Shown in pieces: positions 1 through 6,602 of a DNA stretch of 8,035 bases; within the stretch, counting starts at the first letter, position 1; each line of letters opens with the position of its first letter. A program made the translations under genes and the position numbers. Source of the DNA: an uncultured bacterium. Lineage in GTDB: Bacteria; Gemmatimonadota; Gemmatimonadetes; Palauibacterales; KS3-K002. The DNA lies in the NCBI GenBank assembly GCA_947581845.1, contig CANPVY010000121.1:1-8035 (forward strand), given 5' to 3'. A model generated the notes under the pieces. The model was not told the DNA's origin, did no database searches, and saw only the letters and a program-made list of their open reading frames with translations.

Positions 1-131
1 GTCAAAGCCATCGCGAGGATCGCAGCAGCCAACGAGAGAAAGCCGAGCCCGACCTTGGACAGCAGGCCAACCACCACAAGGATGATGAAGAGACCGAGCA
101 ACGCAGCAACGAGCCGTTTCACGTATGACAA
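1..131 (-). CDS. Partial small membrane protein (N-terminal end only)
   Basis: Reading leftward, an open frame begins at a TTG codon (131-129) and leaves the window without a stop after 43 codons. A clear Shine-Dalgarno sequence, GGAGGT, lies 4 nt upstream of the TTG. A GTG three codons later (122-120) is the other close start, but it sits 13 nt from the same site. The peptide starts with a short basic stretch (S-Y-V-K-R) followed by long hydrophobic segments (LVAALLGLFIILVVVGLL, then GLGFLSLAAAILAMAL), so it is a membrane protein or begins with a signal anchor. The frame stays open upstream to an ATG at 254, which would add a cysteine-bearing segment (CAREAYLCASC), but that start has no good ribosome site. 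I do not recognise the family and cannot assign a function. It is divergent from the permease gene at 416. Confidence 0.4.
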   Translation of the reverse strand, partial: MSYVKRLVAALLGLFIILVVVGLLSKVGLGFLSLAAAILAMAL

Positions 132-415
132 GGTGACCTCCAGGTCAGTGGCACGGGTAACACCGAGTCTGGCGATCGGGATCCCGTCCCTGCAAGAGGC
201 GCAGAGGTAAGCTTCGCGAGCACAGGACTGTCCAAGTGGTCGGCGCTGGGACATGGCTGTCCCGGATCCGAACAGATCACGCGGTCGGCCCGGGTTTGCT
301 GGTCGCCTAATTCATTTCTATGCAAAGACTTAGTCGTGCTGAGGAGGTTGGCCTCGTTCTTGATATCCCTCCAAGGGGGCAGTCCACCATCCAAAACCGC
401 AGGCTGAGGTAAGAC
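132..415. other. Intergenic region between divergent genes
   Basis: This 284-bp stretch separates the leftward partial membrane protein from the rightward permease and has lower coding character than its flanks. It should hold promoters for both. Possible reading frames on the minus strand (to an ATG at 254, or a separate frame from 394) give proline/serine-rich or unremarkable peptides that I do not accept as genes. No tRNA, repeat or strong hairpin was seen here. Confidence 0.5.
296..324 (+). promoter_or_regulatory. Weak sigma-70-like promoter candidate for the permease
   Basis: TTGCTG (296-301) and TATGCA (319-324) are separated by 17 nt, the optimal spacing, and lie in the most AT-rich part of the intergenic region. 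Each hexamer matches the consensus only partly, and the leader to the ATG at 416 would be about 85 nt. This is a pattern match only. Confidence 0.2.
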
Positions 416-2827
416 ATGTCACTCACCGATATCCAATACGCGGGACGCCGCCTGTGGAGGAACCTCGGATTCACCGCCATCGTCGTCGTTACGCTCGGAC
501 TCGGCGTGGGTGCCAACACGGCGATCTTCAGCGTCGTAAGCGGAGTGTTGTTGGAGCCGCTTCCATATGAGGATCCCGACGAACTGGTCACGGTCTGGGA
601 GCACAACCGGCAGTATGGGAACGCCATGGGCCAGGTCTCGCCGCCGAACTTCGCGGACTGGCGCGATCAGAGCAGCGCGTTCGCCGCGCTGGGGGCGGCC
701 CACTGGTGGAGTGCAGCGGTGGCCGGAGACCAAGGCGCCACGCGGGTCGTTGGCGCGGTCGTCACGCAGGAGATGTTCTCGGCGGTGCTGCGCGCACGAG
801 CGGTGGCAGGTCGCGTGTTCACAGAGGAGGATGTCGACCCCGGTGCTGAACCGGTTGTCATCGTGAGTCACTCGCTGTGGATGCGGGAGTTCGGAGGTGA
901 TGCGGACTTCGTAGGAAGTACCGTCATACTGAATGGGCGTAACTACACGGTCGTGGGCATCATGCGCGCGGGGTTCCATGTGCCCGTGTACCCGGATGCA
1001 GAGCTGTGGGCGCTCCTGCGTTGGGATCTCCGTACAGAAGACAGAAGCTCGCACTTCCTGCGCGTCGTCGCTCGGTTGAAGCCCACGGTGACAGTGGAAC
1101 AGGCGCGCGCCGAGATGGGAACGATCATGGCCCGTCTGGAGCGCGAGTACCCGGAACACAACGCCGACACGGGCGTGAATGTCGTTCCGCTGAAGCGCTA
1201 TGTGGTCGGCGACGTGCAGCGCGCGCTCTACGTCTTACTCGGGGCCGTCGGGTTCGTGCTACTCATCGCCTGCGCCAACGTGGCCGGCCTGCTGCTCGCC
1301 CGGGCATCGGTGAGTGAACGAGAGCTCGGCGTGCGGGCCGCGCTGGGCGCCGGTCGTATGCAGCTGCTGCAGCAAGTGGTCACGGAGGGGATGTTGCTGG
1401 CCGTGCTGGGTGGCGGTGCGGGCCTGCTGCTGGCTTTCTGGGGCGTCGAGCTACTGCTGGCCCTGGGTCCAGGAGAGATACCGCGGCTGGGCGCGATCGG
1501 CATCGACGGGCGGGTACTCGGGTTCACCCTCGCGGTCACAGTCCTGACGGGGCTGCTCGTCGGGGTGATTCCGGCGATTCGGAGTTCCCGTCCCCGAGTA
1601 CTCGAAGCTTTGAAGACAGGTGGGGTGGGCCGGGGCTCAGATCGGGAGGGCCTCAGCGCCCGCCGGGCGCTGGTGATGGCGCAGGTGGCGATAGCGCTGG
1701 TGCTGGTCGGCGGAGCGGTGCTGCTGATGCGCAGCTTCGCGGCACTGGTTGCTGAAGATGTCGGGTTCGAGTCGGCAGATCTCGTCACAGCGCGGATCAG
1801 CTTGGCCGGTCGTTATCCCGATGCCGCCGGGCGTGCGGTCTTTGTTGGTAGACTGCTCGAGCGCTTGAACCAGCACGCTGAGGCCCAGTCGGTCGCCGCC
1901 AGCACCAGCGTTCCGTTCGGGGGCTGGGAGGTCAATCAGAGCTTCGAGATCCTGGGGCGGCCCGCACCGCTGCCCAATCAGGAACCCGACGCTCGAATCA
2001 TCAGCGCGACGCCCTCGTATTTCCGAGCGATGGGCATCCCGGTCGTCCGGGGCCGCGACTTCAGCGAGCGTGACGGTTCGGGTGCGCCGCGGGTCGCCAT
2101 CATCAACGAAGCGGCCGCGCGGCAGTACTGGCCGGGCGAAGACCCGATCGGCCAGCGCCTTCGTGTGCCGCCGGATGACCCCGAAGCCGGGCTCGAGATC
2201 GTCGGTGTCGTGGGCGACGTGCGTTTCTATGCTCTCGACCGCGAACCCACAGCCGAGATTTACTACCCCTACCGCCAGGTGCCGGGGTACGCCGTCAACA
2301 TCGTTACCAGGGTCCCAGAAGATCCCACGAGGTTCATCCGGGTCATCCGCGACATCGTTCGGGAGCTGGATCCCAGCATCCCGGTCTATTCGGCTGCCAG
2401 GTTCGGGCAGCTGATCGGCCGAACGGCGGCCTCTGAGCGGTTCTACATGATCGTGCTGGCGATCTTCGCGGCAGTCGCTGCCACGCTGGCCGCGGTCGGC
2501 ATCTACGGCGTCCTGTCATACAGCGTCGCGCGACGATCGAACGAGATCGGAGTGCGCGTGGCCCTGGGGGCGAGCCCTGGCGATGTGCTGGCCACTGTGA
2601 TTGCGGACGGATGCCGGCTGGCAGCCTTCGGGCTCTTGCTGGGACTGGTTGGCTGGCTGGCGGTGAGCCGGGCTCTGACCCCGCTTTTGCATGGTATTGG
2701 CGCGACCGATCCGCTCACCCTGTTGACCACGGCGCTGGTGATCGCCGCCATCGCTTTTCTGGCCAGCTACCTGCCGGCCCGCCGGGCGACGCGAGTGGAT
2801 CCGATGGTGGCGCTGCGGGTCGAATGA
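416..2827 (+). CDS. ADOP-family ABC transporter permease (MacB/FtsX-like)
   Basis: This is a complete 803-residue permease of the type called 'acidobacterial duplicated orphan permease', related to MacB. An ideal ribosome site, GAGGT at 406-410, lies 5 nt before the ATG. The first membrane segment (about residues 19-41) carries the family signature GLGVGANTAIFSVV and LLEPLPY. It is followed by a periplasmic MacB-core domain (about 45-265), then an FtsX-type membrane block (about 269-400) with the R-A-A-L-G-A motif. A second copy follows: a membrane segment near residue 416, a second periplasmic domain (to about 670), and a final FtsX block (674-803) with R-V-A-L-G-A and the C-terminal signature PARRATRVDPMVALRVE. 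Family members are thought to act with an ATPase in export or in mechanical transfer across the envelope; the substrate is unknown. No ATPase or PadR-type regulator is next to it in the window. The N-terminal helical extension found on many ADOPs is absent. The family is certain, the cargo unknown. Confidence 0.95.
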   Translation: MSLTDIQYAGRRLWRNLGFTAIVVVTLGLGVGANTAIFSVVSGVLLEPLPYEDPDELVTVWEHNRQYGNAMGQVSPPNFADWRDQSSAFAALGAAHWWSAAVAGDQGATRVVGAVVTQEMFSAVLRARAVAGRVFTEEDVDPGAEPVVIVSHSLWMREFGGDADFVGSTVILNGRNYTVVGIMRAGFHVPVYPDAELWALLRWDLRTEDRSSHFLRVVARLKPTVTVEQARAEMGTIMARLEREYPEHNADTGVNVVPLKRYVVGDVQRALYVLLGAVGFVLLIACANVAGLLLARASVSERELGVRAALGAGRMQLLQQVVTEGMLLAVLGGGAGLLLAFWGVELLLALGPGEIPRLGAIGIDGRVLGFTLAVTVLTGLLVGVIPAIRSSRPRVLEALKTGGVGRGSDREGLSARRALVMAQVAIALVLVGGAVLLMRSFAALVAEDVGFESADLVTARISLAGRYPDAAGRAVFVGRLLERLNQHAEAQSVAASTSVPFGGWEVNQSFEILGRPAPLPNQEPDARIISATPSYFRAMGIPVVRGRDFSERDGSGAPRVAIINEAAARQYWPGEDPIGQRLRVPPDDPEAGLEIVGVVGDVRFYALDREPTAEIYYPYRQVPGYAVNIVTRVPEDPTRFIRVIRDIVRELDPSIPVYSAARFGQLIGRTAASERFYMIVLAIFAAVAATLAAVGIYGVLSYSVARRSNEIGVRVALGASPGDVLATVIADGCRLAAFGLLLGLVGWLAVSRALTPLLHGIGATDPLTLLTTALVIAAIAFLASYLPARRATRVDPMVALRVE

Positions 2828-2849
2828 CCGCGACGCGAGCGTCGCGGTC
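2826..2849. terminator. Perfect GC-rich hairpin between convergent genes
   Basis: GACCGCGACG (2826-2835) pairs perfectly with CGTCGCGGTC (2840-2849) around a CGAG loop; the C and G of the loop could add another pair. The left arm begins inside the permease TGA stop codon (2825-2827). There is no T tract on either side, so it is not a canonical intrinsic terminator. Its position between the ends of two convergent genes still suggests a bidirectional transcription barrier or an mRNA 3' end stabiliser. Confidence 0.5.
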
Positions 2850-2875
2850 GCGATCTCTCGGCGCTGTCCAGCCGG

Positions 2876-3226
2876 CTAGGCGACTGAGATAATCCGCTCG
2901 ACGGACTCGCGTAGCGCGGCTTCCGTCTTGGCAGTCTCTGTAGCGTCGGCCCTCGTCTTGTGCGCGCAGAGCTGTCGTACGAGCCCGATGAACTGGTGGA
3001 TCTCGGTGCGAAGAGGTCTGTTCCTCCGCTTGTACAGCAGATGCCCGGTCAGCCGCCAGGTCCCTATGTAGATCATCAGGGTGCCGAGCGCGATAACGGG
3101 AATATGAAAAGGGGAGGCGTCGAGAATCCAGAACTCCGCGATAACGATCACGGCACCGCCCAGGGCCAGGAGCCTGTCGAGCGTAGCGCGCCAAGGCAGA
3201 AGCCACATCATCATCTCTTCCCCCAT
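2876..3226 (-). CDS. Small two-TM membrane protein, uncharacterised
   Basis: The frame encodes 116 residues. Two hydrophobic segments are visible (about residues 17-36, LDRLLALGGAVIVIAEFWIL, and 41-62, containing PVIALGTLMIYIGTW). A basic stretch (YKRRNRPLR) follows, consistent with a cytoplasmic positive-inside flank, and then a helical, charged tail (about 73-116) ending in ALRESVERIISVA. The short N-terminus and the short loop between the segments suggest a hairpin with both ends in the cytoplasm. The start is ambiguous: the first ATG (3226) has almost no ribosome site, whereas GGGGGAAGAG lies just before three consecutive ATG codons (3214-3206), so the true protein may be 4-6 residues shorter. 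I recall similar two-TM proteins with an 'LVRQL' tail from Gemmatimonadota genomes but no function. It converges on the permease, 48 bp apart, and follows the cysteine-rich gene on the same strand after 159 bp. Confidence 0.75.
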   Translation of the reverse strand: MGEEMMMWLLPWRATLDRLLALGGAVIVIAEFWILDASPFHIPVIALGTLMIYIGTWRLTGHLLYKRRNRPLRTEIHQFIGLVRQLCAHKTRADATETAKTEAALRESVERIISVA

Positions 3227-3272
3227 CTTACTGTCTGTGATTAACGCTGAATAAGGGCTTCGCTCTGGTCGG

Positions 3273-3305
3273 GGTGATTCTGCCGTGGGGTCCGCAGGTC
3301 ACACC
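3273..3305. other. Imperfect hairpin in intergenic gap
   Basis: GGTGA..CTGC (3273-3283) can pair with GCAG..TCACACC (3294-3305) around a 10-nt loop, with small internal mismatches and a bulge. It lies between the end of the cysteine-rich gene and the start of the two-TM gene, both leftward. It could end the upstream transcript or shape the leader of the downstream one. There is no T tract, and the structure may be chance in GC-rich DNA. Confidence 0.2.
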
Positions 3306-3320
3306 GCGAGACGACGCAGG

Positions 3321-3336
3321 TATCCTATAAGTTATG
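3321..3336. promoter_or_regulatory. AT-rich island with -10-like elements
   Basis: In otherwise GC-rich DNA this short island contains a 9-bp dyad, ATAAGTTAT (3327-3335). It offers TATAAG on the plus strand and TATAGG on the minus strand as -10-like hexamers. No convincing -35 element is correctly placed. A leftward promoter here would give the two-TM protein gene a leader of about 90 nt; on the plus strand there is no gene to serve. Confidence 0.2.
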
Positions 3337-3385
3337 CCCGCTCTGCGTGCCCCGACAGTCGCGCTCCGTCAGCTGGCTGTTCTTC

Positions 3386-4582
3386 CTAGAGTTCCCCGTC
3401 GATGATCGCCGCGAGCTCGTCGGCCTGGCGCCAGGCCGTCTCGATTTGCGCGCCTTCACGGGCGAGCTGGCGGCGCTCGGCGTTTTCGTTGACGGAGATC
3501 TCGAGCGCCAGTGAACGAGCGCCTCGTAGACCAGAGAGCGAGCGCCGTTCGGCAGCGAGCTGTTGGATCAGCTGCTGCGCTGAGCCTGCCGCCTCGATCG
3601 TGCGAACGGCTGCGTGGATCTCAGCCCAGGACGCGCCCTCGACGTTCTGATAGGCCAGGGCACGCCGAAGCACACGCTCTGCCACAGGCCCGTCCAAGCG
3701 ATGAACTTTGTCAAAGTCCCACGGGTCACAGCGTGCGCATGGTATCCCGATCGCCAGCTGGCTGCCCTCAGCGGAGAGCAGGATCAGGAACTTCGACTTG
3801 TAGAAGAACAGCTTGATGAGCACGCTGCCGCACGCGGGACAGGGGGCTCGGCCGCGCCAGGCGGTGTTGCCGAACCTGCGCCAGCGGGTGACGTTCGCGT
3901 ACAGGTCGTCGTCGAGATGGAAGTCGCCGGTGATACCGGCGAGACCCACGTTGGAGCCGATGCAGGAGAGGGCGGCATAGGTCGCCACCCCCACCTTCGA
4001 GACACGGCTCTGGTAGCGGATGCGACGGGACCGCAGCTCGCGGCCGTACCGCCACCAGGCTTCCTCTGGCAGCTCCGTCTTGCCTACCCGGACGAGCTCG
4101 AGTCCTTCGGCGTCGAGCAACGCGACGTTTTCCGTCTGGTAGAGGAGGCGGGCGCGTGAGGCGCCGCGCTCGAGCATGGGTAGCGCCCACTGTCGATCCT
4201 CCAGCGACCACAGGTTCCAGCCGTGACAGCGCCCACAGATCGTCCAGGCGCGACCCCGCTCCAGGTCGAAGGCGACGCGTCCGGGCGCCCGCTGTCGCTC
4301 GAACTCGCCCTGCTGCGCGAGGGACTGGCCGCAAAAGTAGCAATGTCGGAGCATGGCAAGCTCAAGATCGGCGGTTGGTTCGTGCACCTCGATATCCTTG
4401 CGGTGGCAAGCTCCGTACCAGATACAGGTGTCGGTTGGCTCGATGCATCGACACTTCAGCGTGCGTGGCGGCGGCACAGGTGTCCGGTGTCGGGACGGCC
4501 GTGTCCCGGAACCGAACGCCTCGATCAGCTCTTCCGTCTCAAAACCGATCCCCCTTGCGCCACGTAAGCTCCCAGGACACAT
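3386..4582 (-). CDS. Cysteine-rich (zinc-ribbon-like) protein, uncharacterised
   Basis: The frame encodes 398 residues from the ATG at 4582. Two four-cysteine units are visible: C81-x2-C84 with C116-x2-C119 (CYFCG ... CGRCHGWN), and C248-x2-C251 with C282-x2-C285 (CPACG ... CARCDPWD). Each is the layout of a zinc ribbon or treble clef. Between them lies a weakly hydrophobic segment (about 195-219); the C-terminus (about 310-398) is alanine/glutamate/arginine-rich, probably a coiled coil. Start choice matters. The ATG at 4582 has a GAGG 4 nt upstream but adds about 76 residues, including a third cluster (C44, C46, C53, C59, H60) and a low-complexity Pro/Arg part. The next in-frame ATG (4354) begins just before the first CxxC but has only a poor ribosome site. 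I recall proteins like the part from residue 77 onward as a recurrent hypothetical family in Gemmatimonadota; I know no function. Metal binding is inferred from cysteine spacing only. It is divergent from the glycosyltransferase-like gene. Confidence 0.85.
   Translation of the reverse strand: MCPGSLRGARGIGFETEELIEAFGSGTRPSRHRTPVPPPRTLKCRCIEPTDTCIWYGACHRKDIEVHEPTADLELAMLRHCYFCGQSLAQQGEFERQRAPGRVAFDLERGRAWTICGRCHGWNLWSLEDRQWALPMLERGASRARLLYQTENVALLDAEGLELVRVGKTELPEEAWWRYGRELRSRRIRYQSRVSKVGVATYAALSCIGSNVGLAGITGDFHLDDDLYANVTRWRRFGNTAWRGRAPCPACGSVLIKLFFYKSKFLILLSAEGSQLAIGIPCARCDPWDFDKVHRLDGPVAERVLRRALAYQNVEGASWAEIHAAVRTIEAAGSAQQLIQQLAAERRSLSGLRGARSLALEISVNENAERRQLAREGAQIETAWRQADELAAIIDGEL
4424..4508. 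repeat. GTGTC-rich stretch with direct and inverted repeats
   Basis: ACAGGTGTC occurs twice (4424-4432 and 4476-4484). GTGTC also starts at 4487 and 4501, and GACAC at 4450. GTGTCG (4428-4433) can pair with CGACAC (4449-4454); inside lies most of a perfect 12-bp palindrome, TCGATGCATCGA (4440-4451). CGGGAC (4491-4496) pairs with GTCCCG (4503-4508) around GGCCGT. The stretch lies in the uncertain N-terminal extension of the cysteine-rich gene, so it may be coding, regulatory or both. Confidence 0.35.
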
Positions 4583-4627
4583 CCTACCTCGTCACTGGCC
4601 CGTCTCACGCAGCTTCGCTGGGCGTCA

Positions 4628-4635
4628 AGTATAGC
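4628..4635. promoter_or_regulatory. Overlapping divergent -10-like elements
   Basis: The only AT-rich spot in the gap between the divergent genes reads TATACT on the minus strand (4633-4628, five of six matches to TATAAT) and TATAGC on the plus strand (4630-4635, four of six). The minus element would give the cysteine-rich gene a leader of about 40 nt to its ATG at 4582, which fits the longer start. The plus element would start transcription about 12 nt before the ATG at 4655. No good -35 hexamer is seen for either. Confidence 0.3.
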
Positions 4636-4654
4636 CACACGAACGAATTTGCCT

Positions 4655-6514
4655 ATGAACAGCACAGGCGACAAGCTGAGCCAAGAGCAGACCACAGATC
4701 AGGTGAAGTCCGGGCGAGCAGGGGACTGGCTGACACGCACGGGGCCGGCACTCGTCCTCCTCGTGCTGGTCTCGCTCGCCTACAACTGGTACTACCTGCG
4801 TGGGGGCTTCCAGGCGGACGACCTCGTCTTTCTGGGTCTGATGAAGCAGGACCCGCTGCAGTACTCGCGCTGGCTCGGCATGTGGGCGGCCGATCACATA
4901 CCCGCGTTGATGAACCTCTGGTGGTTCGAGGGGGAAGGGGTAAGCGCGTTCTTTCGGCCGCTGCCGAGCCTGATCTTCGAGGGATCGGTTCGCGTGCTCG
5001 GCGAGCGGGCTTTTCCGCTGCATCTGCTGTCCATCCTCGTGCACGGCCTGGTGGCCGGCACCCTGTTCCTGCTGGTGCGCAGGCTCACGGGCAGGCCGTG
5101 GCTCGCGTTACTTGCCGGCATCTTCTTTCTCTCCTGCGAGGACCACTCCACGGGCGTCGGCTTCATCTCGATGGTGACCGACTTGCTGTGCGTGCTGTTT
5201 ATCAACCTCGCCCTGCTGGCGCACGCCGCATGGCTGGAGAAGCGAAGAGCATGGCTGCTCGCGGCCTCACTGGTGGCACTGGTGCCCGCCTTGCTTTCCA
5301 AGGAGAGCGCTGTTGTCGCCCCACTGGGCATCGCGCTCATGACTCTGCTGCTTCCTGCCGGGCGCGAGGCGGAGCTTGATTGGGGCAGGGCCGCGCTTCG
5401 GAACCGCGTGAGATCGTTTTTGAAGGACTGGCCCTCCTGGGTGCCGGCTCTGCTCATGATCGTCGGATACCTGGCGCTCTACAGGGGTCTGGGCTTCGGC
5501 GGCCTGAGCAGCGGCATGTACGTCGATCCGTTCGCTAATCCTGTGCGCTACCTGGGCCACCTGGTGATTCACCTGCCCACCATGTGGCTCGCGACGCTCA
5601 CGCCGGTACCGCCGAGCTTGCCGTGGTTCATGTCGGGGCTCAGTGTGCCATTCGCCGTGGCCGGGTTCGTCCTGTTCATCGTCTGGGCTGTCGCGCTCTG
5701 GCCACTGCGAAGGAGCGGGCTGGTACTGTGGGCGATGGCGCTCTACATCCTGGCCCTGCTGCCACAGATGGCCACGGACGCCAGTGAGCGTGCTCTGTAT
5801 TTCCCGGCTGTCGCCGCCAGCATCGTTCTGGCGATCCTGCTCGTACAGATCGGCTTCGTCGCACGGCGTCTGGCGCCGGACCGCCCGCTCGCGCCGCGCT
5901 TCACCCGTGCCGCTGGCTGGTGGGCCCTGGTGTGCGTGCTGGTCCCAGGCGCTCTGCTGTCGGCGGGGTATCCCTTCGTCTACTTGAAGAGCCTGAACAG
6001 GCCGAATGCGGATGCGCTCGCCGCGCTGCCGTACATCGAGGAACGCGATCCTGCCCACGTGCTCATCCTCAATACACCTGGTTGCTTCCACACCTTCTAT
6101 CTGCAACCCGCGATCGAGTACGGGTTGGGTTATCCGATGGATGTACACGTCCTTTCCTCCATGAACGGTGTGCTGAGCGTTGAACGGCTGGACGAGAGGG
6201 ACTTCGTGCTTCACGCCGACCGACCCGGCTGGCTGACCAATCCTTTTGCCGCCGTGCTGCGCTCACCAGGCCCACCCAGACAGGGCAAGGTGTACGAGGA
6301 AGACCTCTTCACGGCGACGCTGCTGACGATGACCAGGGACCGGCGCGACGTGAGTGCCGTGCGCTTCCATCTGCACGTGCCCCTGTCCGACCCAGCGCTG
6401 CTCGTTCTCAGTTGGGATGGCGAGGCCTTCCGCCCGCTTGAGCTCGCCTCCGTCCCTGCCGGAGAGAGGATCAGGCTCGCGGACACGTCGGACGTGTGGG
6501 CGAGCATGATGTGA
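4655..6514 (+). CDS. GT-C-type glycosyltransferase-like integral membrane protein
   Basis: The protein has 619 residues from the ATG at 4655; a TTG two codons earlier is possible, and neither has a Shine-Dalgarno sequence. After a hydrophilic N-terminus (about 28 residues) comes a first membrane segment (29-48). A loop with paired aspartates, QADDLVFL (D55, D56), follows at the position of the catalytic acidic pair of GT-C / PMT-like transferases. FFRPLPSL (about 99-106), HLLSILVH (about 123-130), an aspartate in VTDLLCVLF (D176) and LLSKESAVV (about 213-221) match the order of motifs in the O-mannosyltransferase / TMTC-like group. Roughly ten or more membrane segments run to about residue 440. 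The last ~175 residues are soluble and probably face the periplasm, unlike the TPR repeats of TMTC proteins. The expected reaction is sugar transfer from a polyprenyl-phosphate donor to a protein or glycan; donor and acceptor are unknown. It is the likely first gene of its own unit. Confidence 0.8.
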   Translation: MNSTGDKLSQEQTTDQVKSGRAGDWLTRTGPALVLLVLVSLAYNWYYLRGGFQADDLVFLGLMKQDPLQYSRWLGMWAADHIPALMNLWWFEGEGVSAFFRPLPSLIFEGSVRVLGERAFPLHLLSILVHGLVAGTLFLLVRRLTGRPWLALLAGIFFLSCEDHSTGVGFISMVTDLLCVLFINLALLAHAAWLEKRRAWLLAASLVALVPALLSKESAVVAPLGIALMTLLLPAGREAELDWGRAALRNRVRSFLKDWPSWVPALLMIVGYLALYRGLGFGGLSSGMYVDPFANPVRYLGHLVIHLPTMWLATLTPVPPSLPWFMSGLSVPFAVAGFVLFIVWAVALWPLRRSGLVLWAMALYILALLPQMATDASERALYFPAVAASIVLAILLVQIGFVARRLAPDRPLAPRFTRAAGWWALVCVLVPGALLSAGYPFVYLKSLNRPNADALAALPYIEERDPAHVLILNTPGCFHTFYLQPAIEYGLGYPMDVHVLSSMNGVLSVERLDERDFVLHADRPGWLTNPFAAVLRSPGPPRQGKVYEEDLFTATLLTMTRDRRDVSAVRFHLHVPLSDPALLVLSWDGEAFRPLELASVPAGERIRLADTSDVWASMM

Positions 6515-6537
6515 CGGACCGGCGGTGAAGCGAGCGG

Positions 6538-6553
6538 TGGCGCGAATGCGCCA
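6538..6553 (+). terminator. Small hairpin after the glycosyltransferase-like gene
   Basis: TGGCGC (6538-6543) pairs perfectly with GCGCCA (6548-6553) around a GAAT loop, 23 nt past the TGA. Further CGGT/ACCG pairing is possible across a bulge. No T tract follows, so termination is only suggested. Confidence 0.3.
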
Positions 6554-6602
6554 AGAACCGTTGTCTGGCGATCGAGTCTGCAAGGCTACATCTTGACGAC
6601 CG

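Noticed and set aside
119..394. Minus-strand frame of 91 codons in the first intergenic region
   Set aside because: The product is Pro/Ser-rich without motifs, lacks a ribosome site, and conflicts with the better frame that has GGAGGT before TTG 131.
419..1159. Minus-strand frame of 246 codons opposite the permease
   Set aside because: Arg/His-rich shadow of the first periplasmic domain of the permease; no support of its own.
3336..3406. Very short plus-strand frame starting at the ATG after the AT-rich island
   Set aside because: It would give only 23 residues, arginine/leucine-rich, with no ribosome site; chance frame.
4354..4413. 10-bp direct repeat TGGCAAGCTC (4354-4363 and 4404-4413)
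   Set aside because: Only two copies, partly within probable coding sequence; not enough alone to call a regulatory element, although it lies next to the GTGTC-rich stretch.
4156..5379. Long plus-strand frame of 407 codons overlapping the cysteine-rich gene (antisense) and the glycosyltransferase-like gene (other frame)
   Set aside because: The product is arginine-rich and low in hydrophobic order, with no recognisable motif. Two better-supported genes occupy the same DNA in frames with clear motifs; long open frames are common in GC-rich DNA.
5267..6214. Minus-strand frame of 315 codons opposite the glycosyltransferase-like gene
   Set aside because: It is rich in Arg, Gln, Glu and His, as antisense frames of membrane-protein genes are, and has no ribosome site or domain.
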